This document shows positions 27,734 through 34,916 of a stretch of DNA of 59,338 nt, one piece after another. A program made the position numbers and the translations under genes. The stretch spans positions 1-59,338 of the forward strand of contig SYEV01000090.1 of assembly GCA_005800655.1 (NCBI GenBank), in the 5' to 3' direction. Under the pieces are notes generated by a model that worked only from the letters and a program-made list of their open reading frames with translations, did not search any database and had not been told where the DNA came from. The DNA comes from Bacteroidota bacterium. GTDB taxonomy: Bacteria; Bacteroidota; Bacteroidia; Chitinophagales; Chitinophagaceae. Numbering within the stretch: position 1 is the stretch's first letter; every line of letters starts with the position of its first letter.

Positions 27734-27741
27734 TATCTTTG
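27734..27741 (+). promoter_or_regulatory. Putative -7 element of the peroxiredoxin gene
   Basis: TATCTTTG matches TAnnTTTG and lies 25 bases before the ATG at 27767. Confidence 0.5.
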
Positions 27742-27766
27742 TATTCTCAAAATAAAAAACAGCATT

Positions 27767-28402
27767 ATGAGTTTAAGATTAGGGGATATTGCGCCCGATT
27801 TCAAAGCAAAAACAAGTATTGGAGACATTAGCTTTCATGAATACCTTGGAGATAGTTGGGGAATTTTATTTTCACACCCAGCTGACTTTACACCTGTATG
27901 TACCACTGAATTAGGCCGTACTGCAGCATTGCAAGAAGAATTTGCTAAACGCAATGTAAAAGTTTTAGCGCTTAGTGTGGATGGCGTTGAAAGCCATCAT
28001 AAATGGATCAATGATATTAATGAAACACAATATGTGCATGTGGATTTTCCAATTATCGCAGATGAGGATAAAGCAGTGGCTAACGCTTATGATATGATTC
28101 ATCCAAATGCTTCAGAAACTTTCACAGTACGTTCCTTATTCATTATTGGACCAGATAAAAAAGTAAAATTATTTATTACCTATCCCGCTTCCACTGGTCG
28201 AAATTTTGTGGAAGTGTTAAGGGTGGTTGATTCTTTGCAGTTGACAGCCAATTATAGTGTGGCTACTCCTGCGAATTGGAAAGATGGAGAAGATGTGATT
28301 GTGGTACCAGCCATAAAAACAGAAGATGCTTTAGTTAAATTCCCCAAAGGCTTGAATATAGTAAAACCTTATTTGCGTTATACCCCACAACCGAATAAAT
28401 AA
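27767..28402 (+). CDS. 1-Cys peroxiredoxin (Prx6 family)
   Basis: Reduces hydrogen peroxide and organic peroxides. The 211-residue protein has the peroxidatic motif HPADFTPVCTTE (Cys at about residue 45). That is its only cysteine, so no resolving cysteine exists and an external thiol must complete the cycle. The C-terminal dimerisation extension (VVPAIKTEDALVKFPKG) is typical of Prx6. A palindrome overlaps the promoter. The transcript meets the convergent rluA-type gene at a shared hairpin. Confidence 0.94.
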   Translation: MSLRLGDIAPDFKAKTSIGDISFHEYLGDSWGILFSHPADFTPVCTTELGRTAALQEEFAKRNVKVLALSVDGVESHHKWINDINETQYVHVDFPIIADEDKAVANAYDMIHPNASETFTVRSLFIIGPDKKVKLFITYPASTGRNFVEVLRVVDSLQLTANYSVATPANWKDGEDVIVVPAIKTEDALVKFPKGLNIVKPYLRYTPQPNK

Positions 28403-28432
28403 GATATAATTACTAAATGTATGTAAGGTAAT

Positions 28433-28498
28433 GAACGCCTCAGTAAAGCGTTGTAATTTTTTTCATCAAAATGAATAACGCTCACAGTGTGTCACTGT
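28433..28498. repeat. Intergenic hairpins after the peroxiredoxin gene
   Basis: AACGC (28434-28438) can pair with GCGTT (28448-28452) and is followed by a T-run. GCGTT could instead pair with a second AACGC at 28477-28481. ACAGTG-TGT-CACTGT (28484-28498) is a separate 6-bp hairpin. The first may be a weak terminator. Confidence 0.35.
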
Positions 28499-28527
28499 TG
28501 TTGCGAGTCAGCTACCTTTCTTTTAAG

Positions 28528-28569
28528 ATCCCTTTCTCTGAATATTCAGCGAAGGGGATTTTTATTTTT
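28528..28569. terminator. Shared terminator between convergent prx and rluA-type genes
   Basis: A long stem pairs ATCCCTTTC with GAAGGGGAT and continues through a CTGAATATTCAG palindrome with one mismatched pair. A T-rich run follows on the plus strand. It overlaps the stop codon of the minus-strand gene. Confidence 0.7.
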
Positions 28570-29275
28570 CACTATTCCATTTATCTAACTGCTTTAATGT
28601 GGCAGTAAGATCCTTTGGGAGTGGCGCTTCAAATTGGTAGTTAGTTCCATTTAAATCAAAGCGCAAAGTATGTGCATGTAAAGCTTGTCTCGCTAATAAA
28701 GGGCGTTCTTCTTCCTCCGCCTTGCTTAGTTTAAAATTTTTCTTTTTTATGGAAGACAATAATAATTTTTCTCCGTCTCCATAAATATCATCTGCAACAA
28801 TGGGGTTACCTAAATGTTGTGCATGAATCCTAATTTGATGTGTGCGACCTGTATGAATTTGAAAACAAACCCAAGTATATCTTTTATAATATTTTAATAC
28901 CTCAAAACTTGTTTGTGCAGCTTTGCCTTTCACATGGGTGACCATTTGTCCTTTTTTACCAGGATGTTCCATGATGGCTTGATCAATGGTGCCATTTTGT
29001 GGCGGACGACCCATTACCAAACCCAGGTATTTTTTTTCAATAGTGCGTCCTTCAAACAAAGTGCTTAATTCTTGGTGTGCCTCTGCACTTTTTGCTAATA
29101 AAATTAAACCACTGGTATGTTGGTCTAATCGATGCACCGTAAAAATAGCGGGATACTTTTCCTGTAATAATGATTTAAGAGAAGCCTCTTTGCCAAAACG
29201 ATCAGGGATACTAAATAAACCTGCGGGCTTATTGAGTACAATCATGTCATCATTTTCAAATAATATATCTATCAT
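28562..29275 (-). CDS. RluA family pseudouridine synthase
   Basis: Isomerises uridine to pseudouridine in rRNA or tRNA. The 237-residue protein lacks an S4 domain. It opens with the family segment VLNKPAGLFSIPDR and has the catalytic Asp51 in HRLDQHTSGL. GRTHQIRIHAQHLGNPIVADDIYGD is the C-terminal RluA signature. The target position cannot be read from sequence. It is third in a same-strand run with rlmN and the RluB-like gene, 34 bases after the latter. Confidence 0.92.
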   Translation of the reverse strand: MIDILFENDDMIVLNKPAGLFSIPDRFGKEASLKSLLQEKYPAIFTVHRLDQHTSGLILLAKSAEAHQELSTLFEGRTIEKKYLGLVMGRPPQNGTIDQAIMEHPGKKGQMVTHVKGKAAQTSFEVLKYYKRYTWVCFQIHTGRTHQIRIHAQHLGNPIVADDIYGDGEKLLLSSIKKKNFKLSKAEEEERPLLARQALHAHTLRFDLNGTNYQFEAPLPKDLTATLKQLDKWNSEK

Positions 29276-29309
29276 TAAAGTGCGTTCAATTAAATAGGAG
29301 GGAGTAAGA

Positions 29310-30479
29310 TTAATTATCCTTTGCAGATTTCCTTGTAAAGGATTTATTCATGAATTTCAAAAGGCGAACTTCTTTTTCTGCTAAAAAACGCCATTTACCT
29401 CTGTCCACATTTTTCTTGGTAAGGTTGGCGAACATAACTCGGTCCAAATGTCTCACATCATATCCTAAGTGTTCAAAAATGCGTCTTACAATTCTGTTAC
29501 GACCACTATGAATTTCAATACCAATGACATCTTTTGAAGTATTAGATAAATAACTTACTGCATCAGCTGCAATAAATCCATCTTCCAAATCAACCCCTTT
29601 TGCAATGGCTTCCATATCTGCTTTAGTAACTGGCTTATCCAAGGTTACTTCATAAATCTTTTTAATTTCATAAGAAGGATGGGTTAGCTTCTGCGCCAAG
29701 TCACCATCATTCGTTAATATCAAAACTCCAGTCGTATTTCTATCAAGTCGACCTACTGGAAACATGCGTTGTGTAGTTGCGTTTTTAATAATATCCAACA
29801 CCGTTTTTCTGCCTTCAGGATCACTCGCTGTACAAATATAATCCTTGGGTTTATTTAATAATATATAAACAGGGGTTACTTGTAATTGTAATACTTTACC
29901 TTTTAAGCGAACAACATCTTTGTATTGTACTTTATAACCGGGCTCTAAAATAGTATCACCATTGATGGTAACATGTCCCGATTTTACCATGGCAGCTGCT
30001 TCACGTCGACCAGAAATACCCGCATGTGCAATGTACTTATTCAATGGCATTTGCTCATAAGGGGTATCAGCCGCCGCATTTACTTTACCAATGGAAGCGG
30101 TTCTTTTTTCATCCGCTTTATCCATGGATGCAGGTGTTCTTTTGCTAGCCGATGTTGGACGCGTTGTTGTAGGACGCGATGCATGAGAAGGGGTTAGTTC
30201 ACCATATTTTGGTTGGGCATCTTGAAAGCTTTTGCGCGTGCTTGGTTTTTTTTCATAGCCAGTTGTTTTTTTGGCATAGGGTCCCTTTGCATACTTTTCT
30301 CTAGGAGGATCGGTAACAATGCCTCTTGCTTTATCTATTTTTCTTTGTCGTGCAGCTTCGCCCATGGCCCTTGATTCGGCTTTGGCTTTTTTCTTATCCT
30401 GTCTTATATTTTCTTTGACAGCGCTTCCCTTTTTTTTAAGAGAAAATTTATCAAAATTATCAGTTCTATTTTTTTTCAT
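29310..30479 (-). CDS. RluB/RsuA-type pseudouridine synthase with basic N-terminal extension
   Basis: A 389-residue enzyme in three parts. Residues 1-140 are a low-complexity Lys/Arg/Thr/Ser-rich extension with no fold visible. About 144-190 is an S4 RNA-binding domain (LNKYIAHAGISGRREAAAMV). From about 203 comes the RsuA-type catalytic domain with Asp246 in GRLDRNTTGVLIL and the late GRNRIVRRIFEHLGYDV motif. E. coli RluB modifies U2605 of 23S rRNA, and this is the likely target. The start is 12 bases after the end of the full rlmN frame, so it is probably co-transcribed with rlmN. Confidence 0.9.
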   Translation of the reverse strand: MKKNRTDNFDKFSLKKKGSAVKENIRQDKKKAKAESRAMGEAARQRKIDKARGIVTDPPREKYAKGPYAKKTTGYEKKPSTRKSFQDAQPKYGELTPSHASRPTTTRPTSASKRTPASMDKADEKRTASIGKVNAAADTPYEQMPLNKYIAHAGISGRREAAAMVKSGHVTINGDTILEPGYKVQYKDVVRLKGKVLQLQVTPVYILLNKPKDYICTASDPEGRKTVLDIIKNATTQRMFPVGRLDRNTTGVLILTNDGDLAQKLTHPSYEIKKIYEVTLDKPVTKADMEAIAKGVDLEDGFIAADAVSYLSNTSKDVIGIEIHSGRNRIVRRIFEHLGYDVRHLDRVMFANLTKKNVDRGKWRFLAEKEVRLLKFMNKSFTRKSAKDN

Positions 30480-30491
30480 TGTGCCGTGCTA

Positions 30492-30719
30492 TTAAAAATT
30501 ATCCTTGTTGGCAAGCTGTCCACAAGCGGCATCAATATCCTTGCCACGGCTTCTTCTTACCCTAACATTTACCCTGTTTTTTTGTAATGCAGTTACAAAA
30601 TTTTCAAATCCATCTTCATTGGGTTTGTCAAATGGAAATTTATCAATCGGGTTGTATTCAATGACATTGATTAAGTCCGCAGGAACTTGACGATATATTT
30701 TTGTTAATTCAACAACGTC
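30492..30719 (-). pseudogene. rlmN: Separated C-terminal part of rlmN, in frame after a TGA
   Basis: This segment continues the rlmN frame directly after the TGA at 30720-30722 and runs 75 codons to a TAA at 30492-30494. It encodes the conserved RlmN C-terminus, including INVIEYNPID and RRSRGKDIDAACGQLA. The cysteine in the latter (residue 340 of the full frame) corresponds to E. coli Cys355, the residue that carries the methyl group. It has no start codon of its own at the break. Confidence 0.9.
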
Positions 30720-31541
30720 TCACTCGCTATCGTTAAAATCTTTAAACAAAATATATTCAAATGTAATTTCGCTACCCGTTTTTTTATAAAAATAATTAAG
30801 GGCTTGAATTAATGCTTCAATATTATTGCTTTCATTGATCGGCATAATTTCATTCCGTTTTTTATCATTTGCGGCATGTAAGGACAAGGCTAATTTAAAG
30901 CGTACTTGATCATCGCCTAATTGTCTAATTCCTTTGGCAACACCAGCTGTTGAAACGGTGATTCTTCTTTGGCTCATGCCCAAACCATCCTTTGCTGAAA
31001 TTCTTTCTACCGCTTTTAAAACATTCTTATAATTCAATAAGGGCTCACCCATGCCCATAAATACAATATTCGATAATGATTTTTCGTGGTGCTTTTCACT
31101 TTGTTGATTAATCATGACCACCTGATCATAAATTTCATCATAGCTTAAATTTCTTTTGCGTTCCATATATCCTGTCGCGCAAAACTTACAACTTAAACTA
31201 CAACCAATTTGTGATGAAACGCATGCGGTTTTACGCTCACTGGTTGGAATTAATACACCTTCAATCATATGATGATCAAAAGTTTCAAATCTGGTTTTTA
31301 AAGTACCATCCTCACTTAATTGCGTCGTATTTAAGGTAAGGGCAGGAAGCGTAAAATTGGCTTCCAACTGCTGACGAAGGTCCTTACTTAGGTTGGTCAT
31401 TTCATCAAAGCTATGCGCATGCTTTTGCCACAGCCATTCGTGTATTTGTTTTACGCGAAATGATTTTTCTCCTATTTGCCCTATAAATCGTTCAATGTCA
31501 GCGATTTCGAGTTGTCTGATATTAACTTTAGTATGCTCCAT
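30720..31541 (-). CDS. rlmN: RlmN 23S rRNA/tRNA adenine-C2 methyltransferase, interrupted by in-frame TGA
   Basis: Radical-SAM enzyme that makes 2-methyladenosine at A2503 of 23S rRNA and A37 of some tRNAs. The N-terminal accessory domain covers about residues 1-95. The Fe-S motif is C114-x3-C118-x2-C121 in GCSLSCKFC, and Cys107 corresponds to E. coli Cys118. The frame meets TGA at codon 274 after FKDFNDSE. The same frame then encodes the rest of a normal RlmN, giving 349 residues in total. Without that tail the protein lacks the essential methyl-carrier cysteine and should be inactive. A TATCTTTG -7 element lies 4 bases before the ATG. Confidence 0.93.
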   Translation of the reverse strand: MEHTKVNIRQLEIADIERFIGQIGEKSFRVKQIHEWLWQKHAHSFDEMTNLSKDLRQQLEANFTLPALTLNTTQLSEDGTLKTRFETFDHHMIEGVLIPTSERKTACVSSQIGCSLSCKFCATGYMERKRNLSYDEIYDQVVMINQQSEKHHEKSLSNIVFMGMGEPLLNYKNVLKAVERISAKDGLGMSQRRITVSTAGVAKGIRQLGDDQVRFKLALSLHAANDKKRNEIMPINESNNIEALIQALNYFYKKTGSEITFEYILFKDFNDSE

Positions 31542-31545
31542 AATG

Positions 31546-31553
31546 CAAAGATA
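31546..31553 (-). promoter_or_regulatory. Putative -7 element of rlmN, 4 bases from ATG
   Basis: On the minus strand this reads TATCTTTG, then CATT, then the rlmN ATG at 31541. It suggests a leaderless or nearly leaderless message. Confidence 0.5.
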
Positions 31554-31694
31554 CTTGATCGTTTTTGTATCCTTTTATTTCTTTTTTTGAAGCTTTTTTG
31601 ACGGAAAACACCCAAATTCAGTAGGGCCGATTTTGGACCGTTAAATTATTGATGACTTAACATCAATTTTTTCAAAATTGCATCCTAATTATCC

Positions 31695-31702
31695 TAAATT
31701 TG
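31695..31702 (+). promoter_or_regulatory. Putative -7 element of the small secreted protein gene
   Basis: TAAATTTG matches TAnnTTTG, 39 bases before the ATG at 31742. Confidence 0.35.
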
Positions 31703-31741
31703 GTATTCAATTTATTGATTTAATAAAAAAAATGACCAACT

Positions 31742-32134
31742 ATGAAAAAGATGTTATTGATGGGTTTTGTGTTTTTAGGAATATTTGCAACTGTGCAAGC
31801 ACAGGATAGTCCACTTAAAGAGTACCTAGGTAAATATACTTTTGCTGAAGGAAGTCCCGTGACTGAAGTGGTGTTGACTATTCAGGATTCAGTTTTGGTT
31901 TCCTCCTCTTCAGTGGGTTCATTTCCATTAGAGAAAAAAGGAGTCGATACTTTTTATTTAGCTGCGTATGATGCGTTAGTGATTTTTAAAAGAGATGCTA
32001 ATAGTGTCGTGGAAGGTGTTGGCATCAATGTGCAAGGCATGGAGTTGATTGGCAAAAAAGCTGCTGCTTCAAGTGCAATCAAACAAGACTTTTATTTTGA
32101 AGACCAAATTTGGGCAGATAAATTATATAACTAA
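31742..32134 (+). CDS. Small secreted protein, DUF3471-like
   Basis: A 130-residue protein with a clear signal peptide (KKMLLMGFVFLGIFATVQAQ). After cleavage it is one compact beta-rich domain: LKEYLGKYTFAEGSP, then VLTIQDSVLVSSSS, then an ALVIFKRD strand. The pattern resembles DUF3471, a domain often attached to serine beta-lactamase-like proteins, but here it stands alone. I do not know its function. Its last 4 bases overlap the end of convergent hisS. Confidence 0.7.
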   Translation: MKKMLLMGFVFLGIFATVQAQDSPLKEYLGKYTFAEGSPVTEVVLTIQDSVLVSSSSVGSFPLEKKGVDTFYLAAYDALVIFKRDANSVVEGVGINVQGMELIGKKAAASSAIKQDFYFEDQIWADKLYN

Positions 32135-33498
32135 AATTGGTAATCCATTAGTGCTTCAAATGTAATTGTATCTTGTTGACCTGAATTTAAATTTTTAACA
32201 GTACATTTTTTAGTCGCCAATTCATCACTACCAATAATCACAATGGTAGGTATATTTTTTTTCTCAGCATATTTAAATTGCTTGTCAAACTTACTTTTCT
32301 CAGGGTAAATTTCGCAAGCAATTTTTTTATTTCGTAAAGCCAACATCAATTGGTAGGATTGCATCGCCTCATTTTCACCCAAATTAAAAAACAATATCTG
32401 TGTCCCTTGTTCAACGGATGCGGGGAATAAATTTTTCTCCTCCATCACATCATAAATACGATCAACACCAAAGCTAATACCAACACCAGGTATGTTAGGA
32501 ACACCAAACAAACTTGTTAAATCATTGTAGCGCCCACCACCGCCAATACTGCCCATTTGCGCATCTTTGGCTTTAACTTCAAAAATAAGACCCGTATAAT
32601 AATTTAAGCCGCGCGCCAAAGTAAAGTCGGCGACCATATGCTTGGACATACCCGTGTTATTATGGTAATTTAATACATAATTCAATTCTGCAATACCACT
32701 TTGTCCAGCTGCATTGTCACCCAATAAGGCTGCTAATTTTTTTAATTTTTCTTCATTGCTTCCTTCAATATTCAAATAGGTTTGAATGGTATCTTGTTGT
32801 GTCGTTGTAAATCCTTTGGTACTTAATTCTACTTGTACTTTTTCCCAACCTATCTTATCTAATTTATCAATGACAATAGTTAGGTCAATCAATTTTTCGC
32901 TACCGCCACAAATTTCAGCAAGTGCTAATAAAATTTGTCGATTATTTATTTTTATTTCAACTGGCAAATTTAATTTTTCAAATGCGGTAACATACAATGC
33001 CACCAAATCAACTTCATTTAATAAACTCTCACTTCCTACAATATCAGCGTCGCATTGATAAAATTCACGGTACCTTCCTTTTTGTGGACGATCTGCGCGC
33101 CACACTGGCTGAATTTGATAACGTTTAAATGGTAAAGTTAAAGCACCCTGATTCATAGCCACATATCTTGCAAATGGAATTGTTAAATCATAGCGCAAAG
33201 CGCGTTCCGTAATGTTAGGGGTGCTTTTGCCTGCTAAAATTTTATCAAAGCCTTCCAGAGTTTGTTCTTTTTTCTGCAGGTTGTCTAAGCCATTATTTAA
33301 AATCTTAAAAATCAGCTTGTCGCCTTCTTCACCATATTTTCCCATTAAGGTGTCTAAATTTTCCATGGCGGGTGTTTCCAACGGTGCAAACCCAAATGAC
33401 TCAAATACGCTACGTATTGTTTGAAAAATATATTGGCGTTTTTGTACCGTTATGGCATTAAAATCGCGGGTTCCTTGTGGCAAAGATGGCTTGCTCAT
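32131..33498 (-). CDS. hisS: Histidyl-tRNA synthetase
   Basis: Charges tRNA-His with histidine. This class II synthetase of 455 residues has the N-terminal PQGTRDFN, motif 2 around FKRYQIQPVWRADRPQKGRYREF, histidine-site motifs including ARGLNYYTG, and GGGRYNDL. The C-terminal anticodon-binding domain starts at about residue 355 (QILFFNLGENEAM). A TAAATTTG element is 5 bases before the ATG. It ends convergently with the small secreted protein gene, overlapping it by 4 bases. Confidence 0.96.
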   Translation of the reverse strand: MSKPSLPQGTRDFNAITVQKRQYIFQTIRSVFESFGFAPLETPAMENLDTLMGKYGEEGDKLIFKILNNGLDNLQKKEQTLEGFDKILAGKSTPNITERALRYDLTIPFARYVAMNQGALTLPFKRYQIQPVWRADRPQKGRYREFYQCDADIVGSESLLNEVDLVALYVTAFEKLNLPVEIKINNRQILLALAEICGGSEKLIDLTIVIDKLDKIGWEKVQVELSTKGFTTTQQDTIQTYLNIEGSNEEKLKKLAALLGDNAAGQSGIAELNYVLNYHNNTGMSKHMVADFTLARGLNYYTGLIFEVKAKDAQMGSIGGGGRYNDLTSLFGVPNIPGVGISFGVDRIYDVMEEKNLFPASVEQGTQILFFNLGENEAMQSYQLMLALRNKKIACEIYPEKSKFDKQFKYAEKKNIPTIVIIGSDELATKKCTVKNLNSGQQDTITFEALMDYQF

Positions 33499-33503
33499 GC
33501 TGT

Positions 33504-33511
33504 CAAATTTA
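33504..33511 (-). promoter_or_regulatory. Putative -7 element of hisS, 5 bases from ATG
   Basis: On the minus strand this reads TAAATTTG, followed by ACAGC and the hisS ATG at 33498. Confidence 0.45.
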
Positions 33512-33578
33512 TAGGTAAAGATAAATTTTTAAATTCATCCTATATTAATTGTTTAAATTGCCTTTTTAAATTAAAAAT

Positions 33579-33842
33579 ATGGAAGACTTTAACCATTCTA
33601 GTAATAATCACAGGAATAATTCAAGAGATAAATCAGAAAGATCCTACCGACTTTTTAAAAGTATCTATGATTTTAGCATGGCGGCGCTCATTTTAGGCTG
33701 CGCGGTTTTGATGTTGGGTGCTAAATGGTTCAAGTTAGACCAGGTGTTGAATGTAGATTCCGAGTTTCGGACCATTTTCGGTGGTATGTGTTTATTGTAT
33801 GGTGGATTTAGGTTGTATCGGGGCTTTCAAAAGGATTACTAA
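33579..33842 (+). CDS. Small two-helix membrane protein
   Basis: An 87-residue protein with a polar, Asn/Arg/Ser-rich N-terminus (about 1-30) and two hydrophobic helices: MAALILGCAVLMLGAKWF (about 35-52) and IFGGMCLLYGGFRLYRGF (about 66-83). I do not recognise a named family. It is 33 bases upstream of the PstS-like lipoprotein gene on the same strand, so a shared operon is likely. Confidence 0.75.
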   Translation: MEDFNHSSNNHRNNSRDKSERSYRLFKSIYDFSMAALILGCAVLMLGAKWFKLDQVLNVDSEFRTIFGGMCLLYGGFRLYRGFQKDY

Positions 33843-33875
33843 CCTGTCCGTTTTTTAAATTTATGAATTTCAATT

Positions 33876-34778
33876 ATGCGTAAAATATTTATACTTTTTG
33901 GGGGCATCATTTTGCTCGCCGCATGTAACAGTGCTACATCTAATGCACCCATTGAAACTACCAGTGAAGGGGAAATTAATATTTCAGTGGAAGAAAGCTT
34001 TAAACCCATTATCGAAGAACAATTAAAAGTGTTTAATTCAAGTTATCCAAAGGCAAAAATTCATGTGTACTATAAGTCGGAAATTGAGTGTTTAAAGGAC
34101 TTTACAAATGATAGTACGCGAATGATTATTATCACAAGGGGCTTGGAAAAATCAGAACAAACAGGATTTAAAAACCAATTAGGCTATGCGCCTACTTTTG
34201 GTATTTTGGCTTATAATGCGATCGCAGTATTGGTGCATAAATCAGCCAAGGATACCCTGTTTACATTAAAGCAATTAGGGGATAAATTAAAGGGGGTGGA
34301 TCCACAAGAAGTGGTCATGGATGGCAATAATTTAACCGGTATAAATCGTTTTTTAAAAGACAGTTTATTAAAGCAATCTGCGTTTGGCAAAAATGTGCAT
34401 GGAGCCAATGGATCTGCTGATGTAATCACCTATATTAAAAATCATCCGTATGCCATTGGATTTTTGGGATTGAATTGGGTAGGGGATAAATACGATCCAA
34501 AGCAGGTTGAAAATCAAAAGCAAGTAAAAACCGCAATGGTTGAATGTAGTTTGTGCGAGGAAAAGGGGACTTATGCCCAACCCTCTCAAGCAACCATTGG
34601 TCGCGGGCAATATTCATTATCATTACCAATTTATTATATTTTAAAGGAAAATGCACCTGGTTTAGGGTCGGGTTTTTTAAATTTTTTAAGCCTAGAACGT
34701 GGGCAGCTCATATTTAAAAGGGCCTTTTTGGTGCCGGCGAAAATGGGTTTTAAAAAACGTAATGGGCTATTGAATTAG
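33876..34778 (+). CDS. PstS-like substrate-binding lipoprotein
   Basis: A 300-residue lipoprotein with lipobox LLAAC (Cys17) and a phosphate-binding-protein-like fold (ISVEESFKPIIEEQLKVFNS, later VMDGNNLTGINRFLKD and HPYAIGFLGLNWVGD). No pstC, pstA or pstB gene is nearby, so it may not feed a phosphate ABC transporter. In Bacteroidota, genes of this type that I recall sit beside TonB-ExbBD and TPR genes. Here only the TPR gene is adjacent. The ligand is unknown. Confidence 0.85.
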   Translation: MRKIFILFGGIILLAACNSATSNAPIETTSEGEINISVEESFKPIIEEQLKVFNSSYPKAKIHVYYKSEIECLKDFTNDSTRMIIITRGLEKSEQTGFKNQLGYAPTFGILAYNAIAVLVHKSAKDTLFTLKQLGDKLKGVDPQEVVMDGNNLTGINRFLKDSLLKQSAFGKNVHGANGSADVITYIKNHPYAIGFLGLNWVGDKYDPKQVENQKQVKTAMVECSLCEEKGTYAQPSQATIGRGQYSLSLPIYYILKENAPGLGSGFLNFLSLERGQLIFKRAFLVPAKMGFKKRNGLLN

Positions 34779-34916
34779 TACCGCTTATAAAAACTAACAT
34801 TTTGTAGTACAATTATCCATTAATTTAGGTTGAATTTCAGGTAAAATTTGATATTTTCACCTTCCGAATTTATAATTTGAATTAAATTTAAGGATCCAGA
34901 ATTTTTAAAAAATAAA

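Noticed and set aside
30720..30722. TGA in rlmN read as selenocysteine
   Set aside because: RlmN family members have no cysteine or selenocysteine at this variable position, and the hairpin after the TGA lacks the apical G-U features of a bacterial SECIS element.
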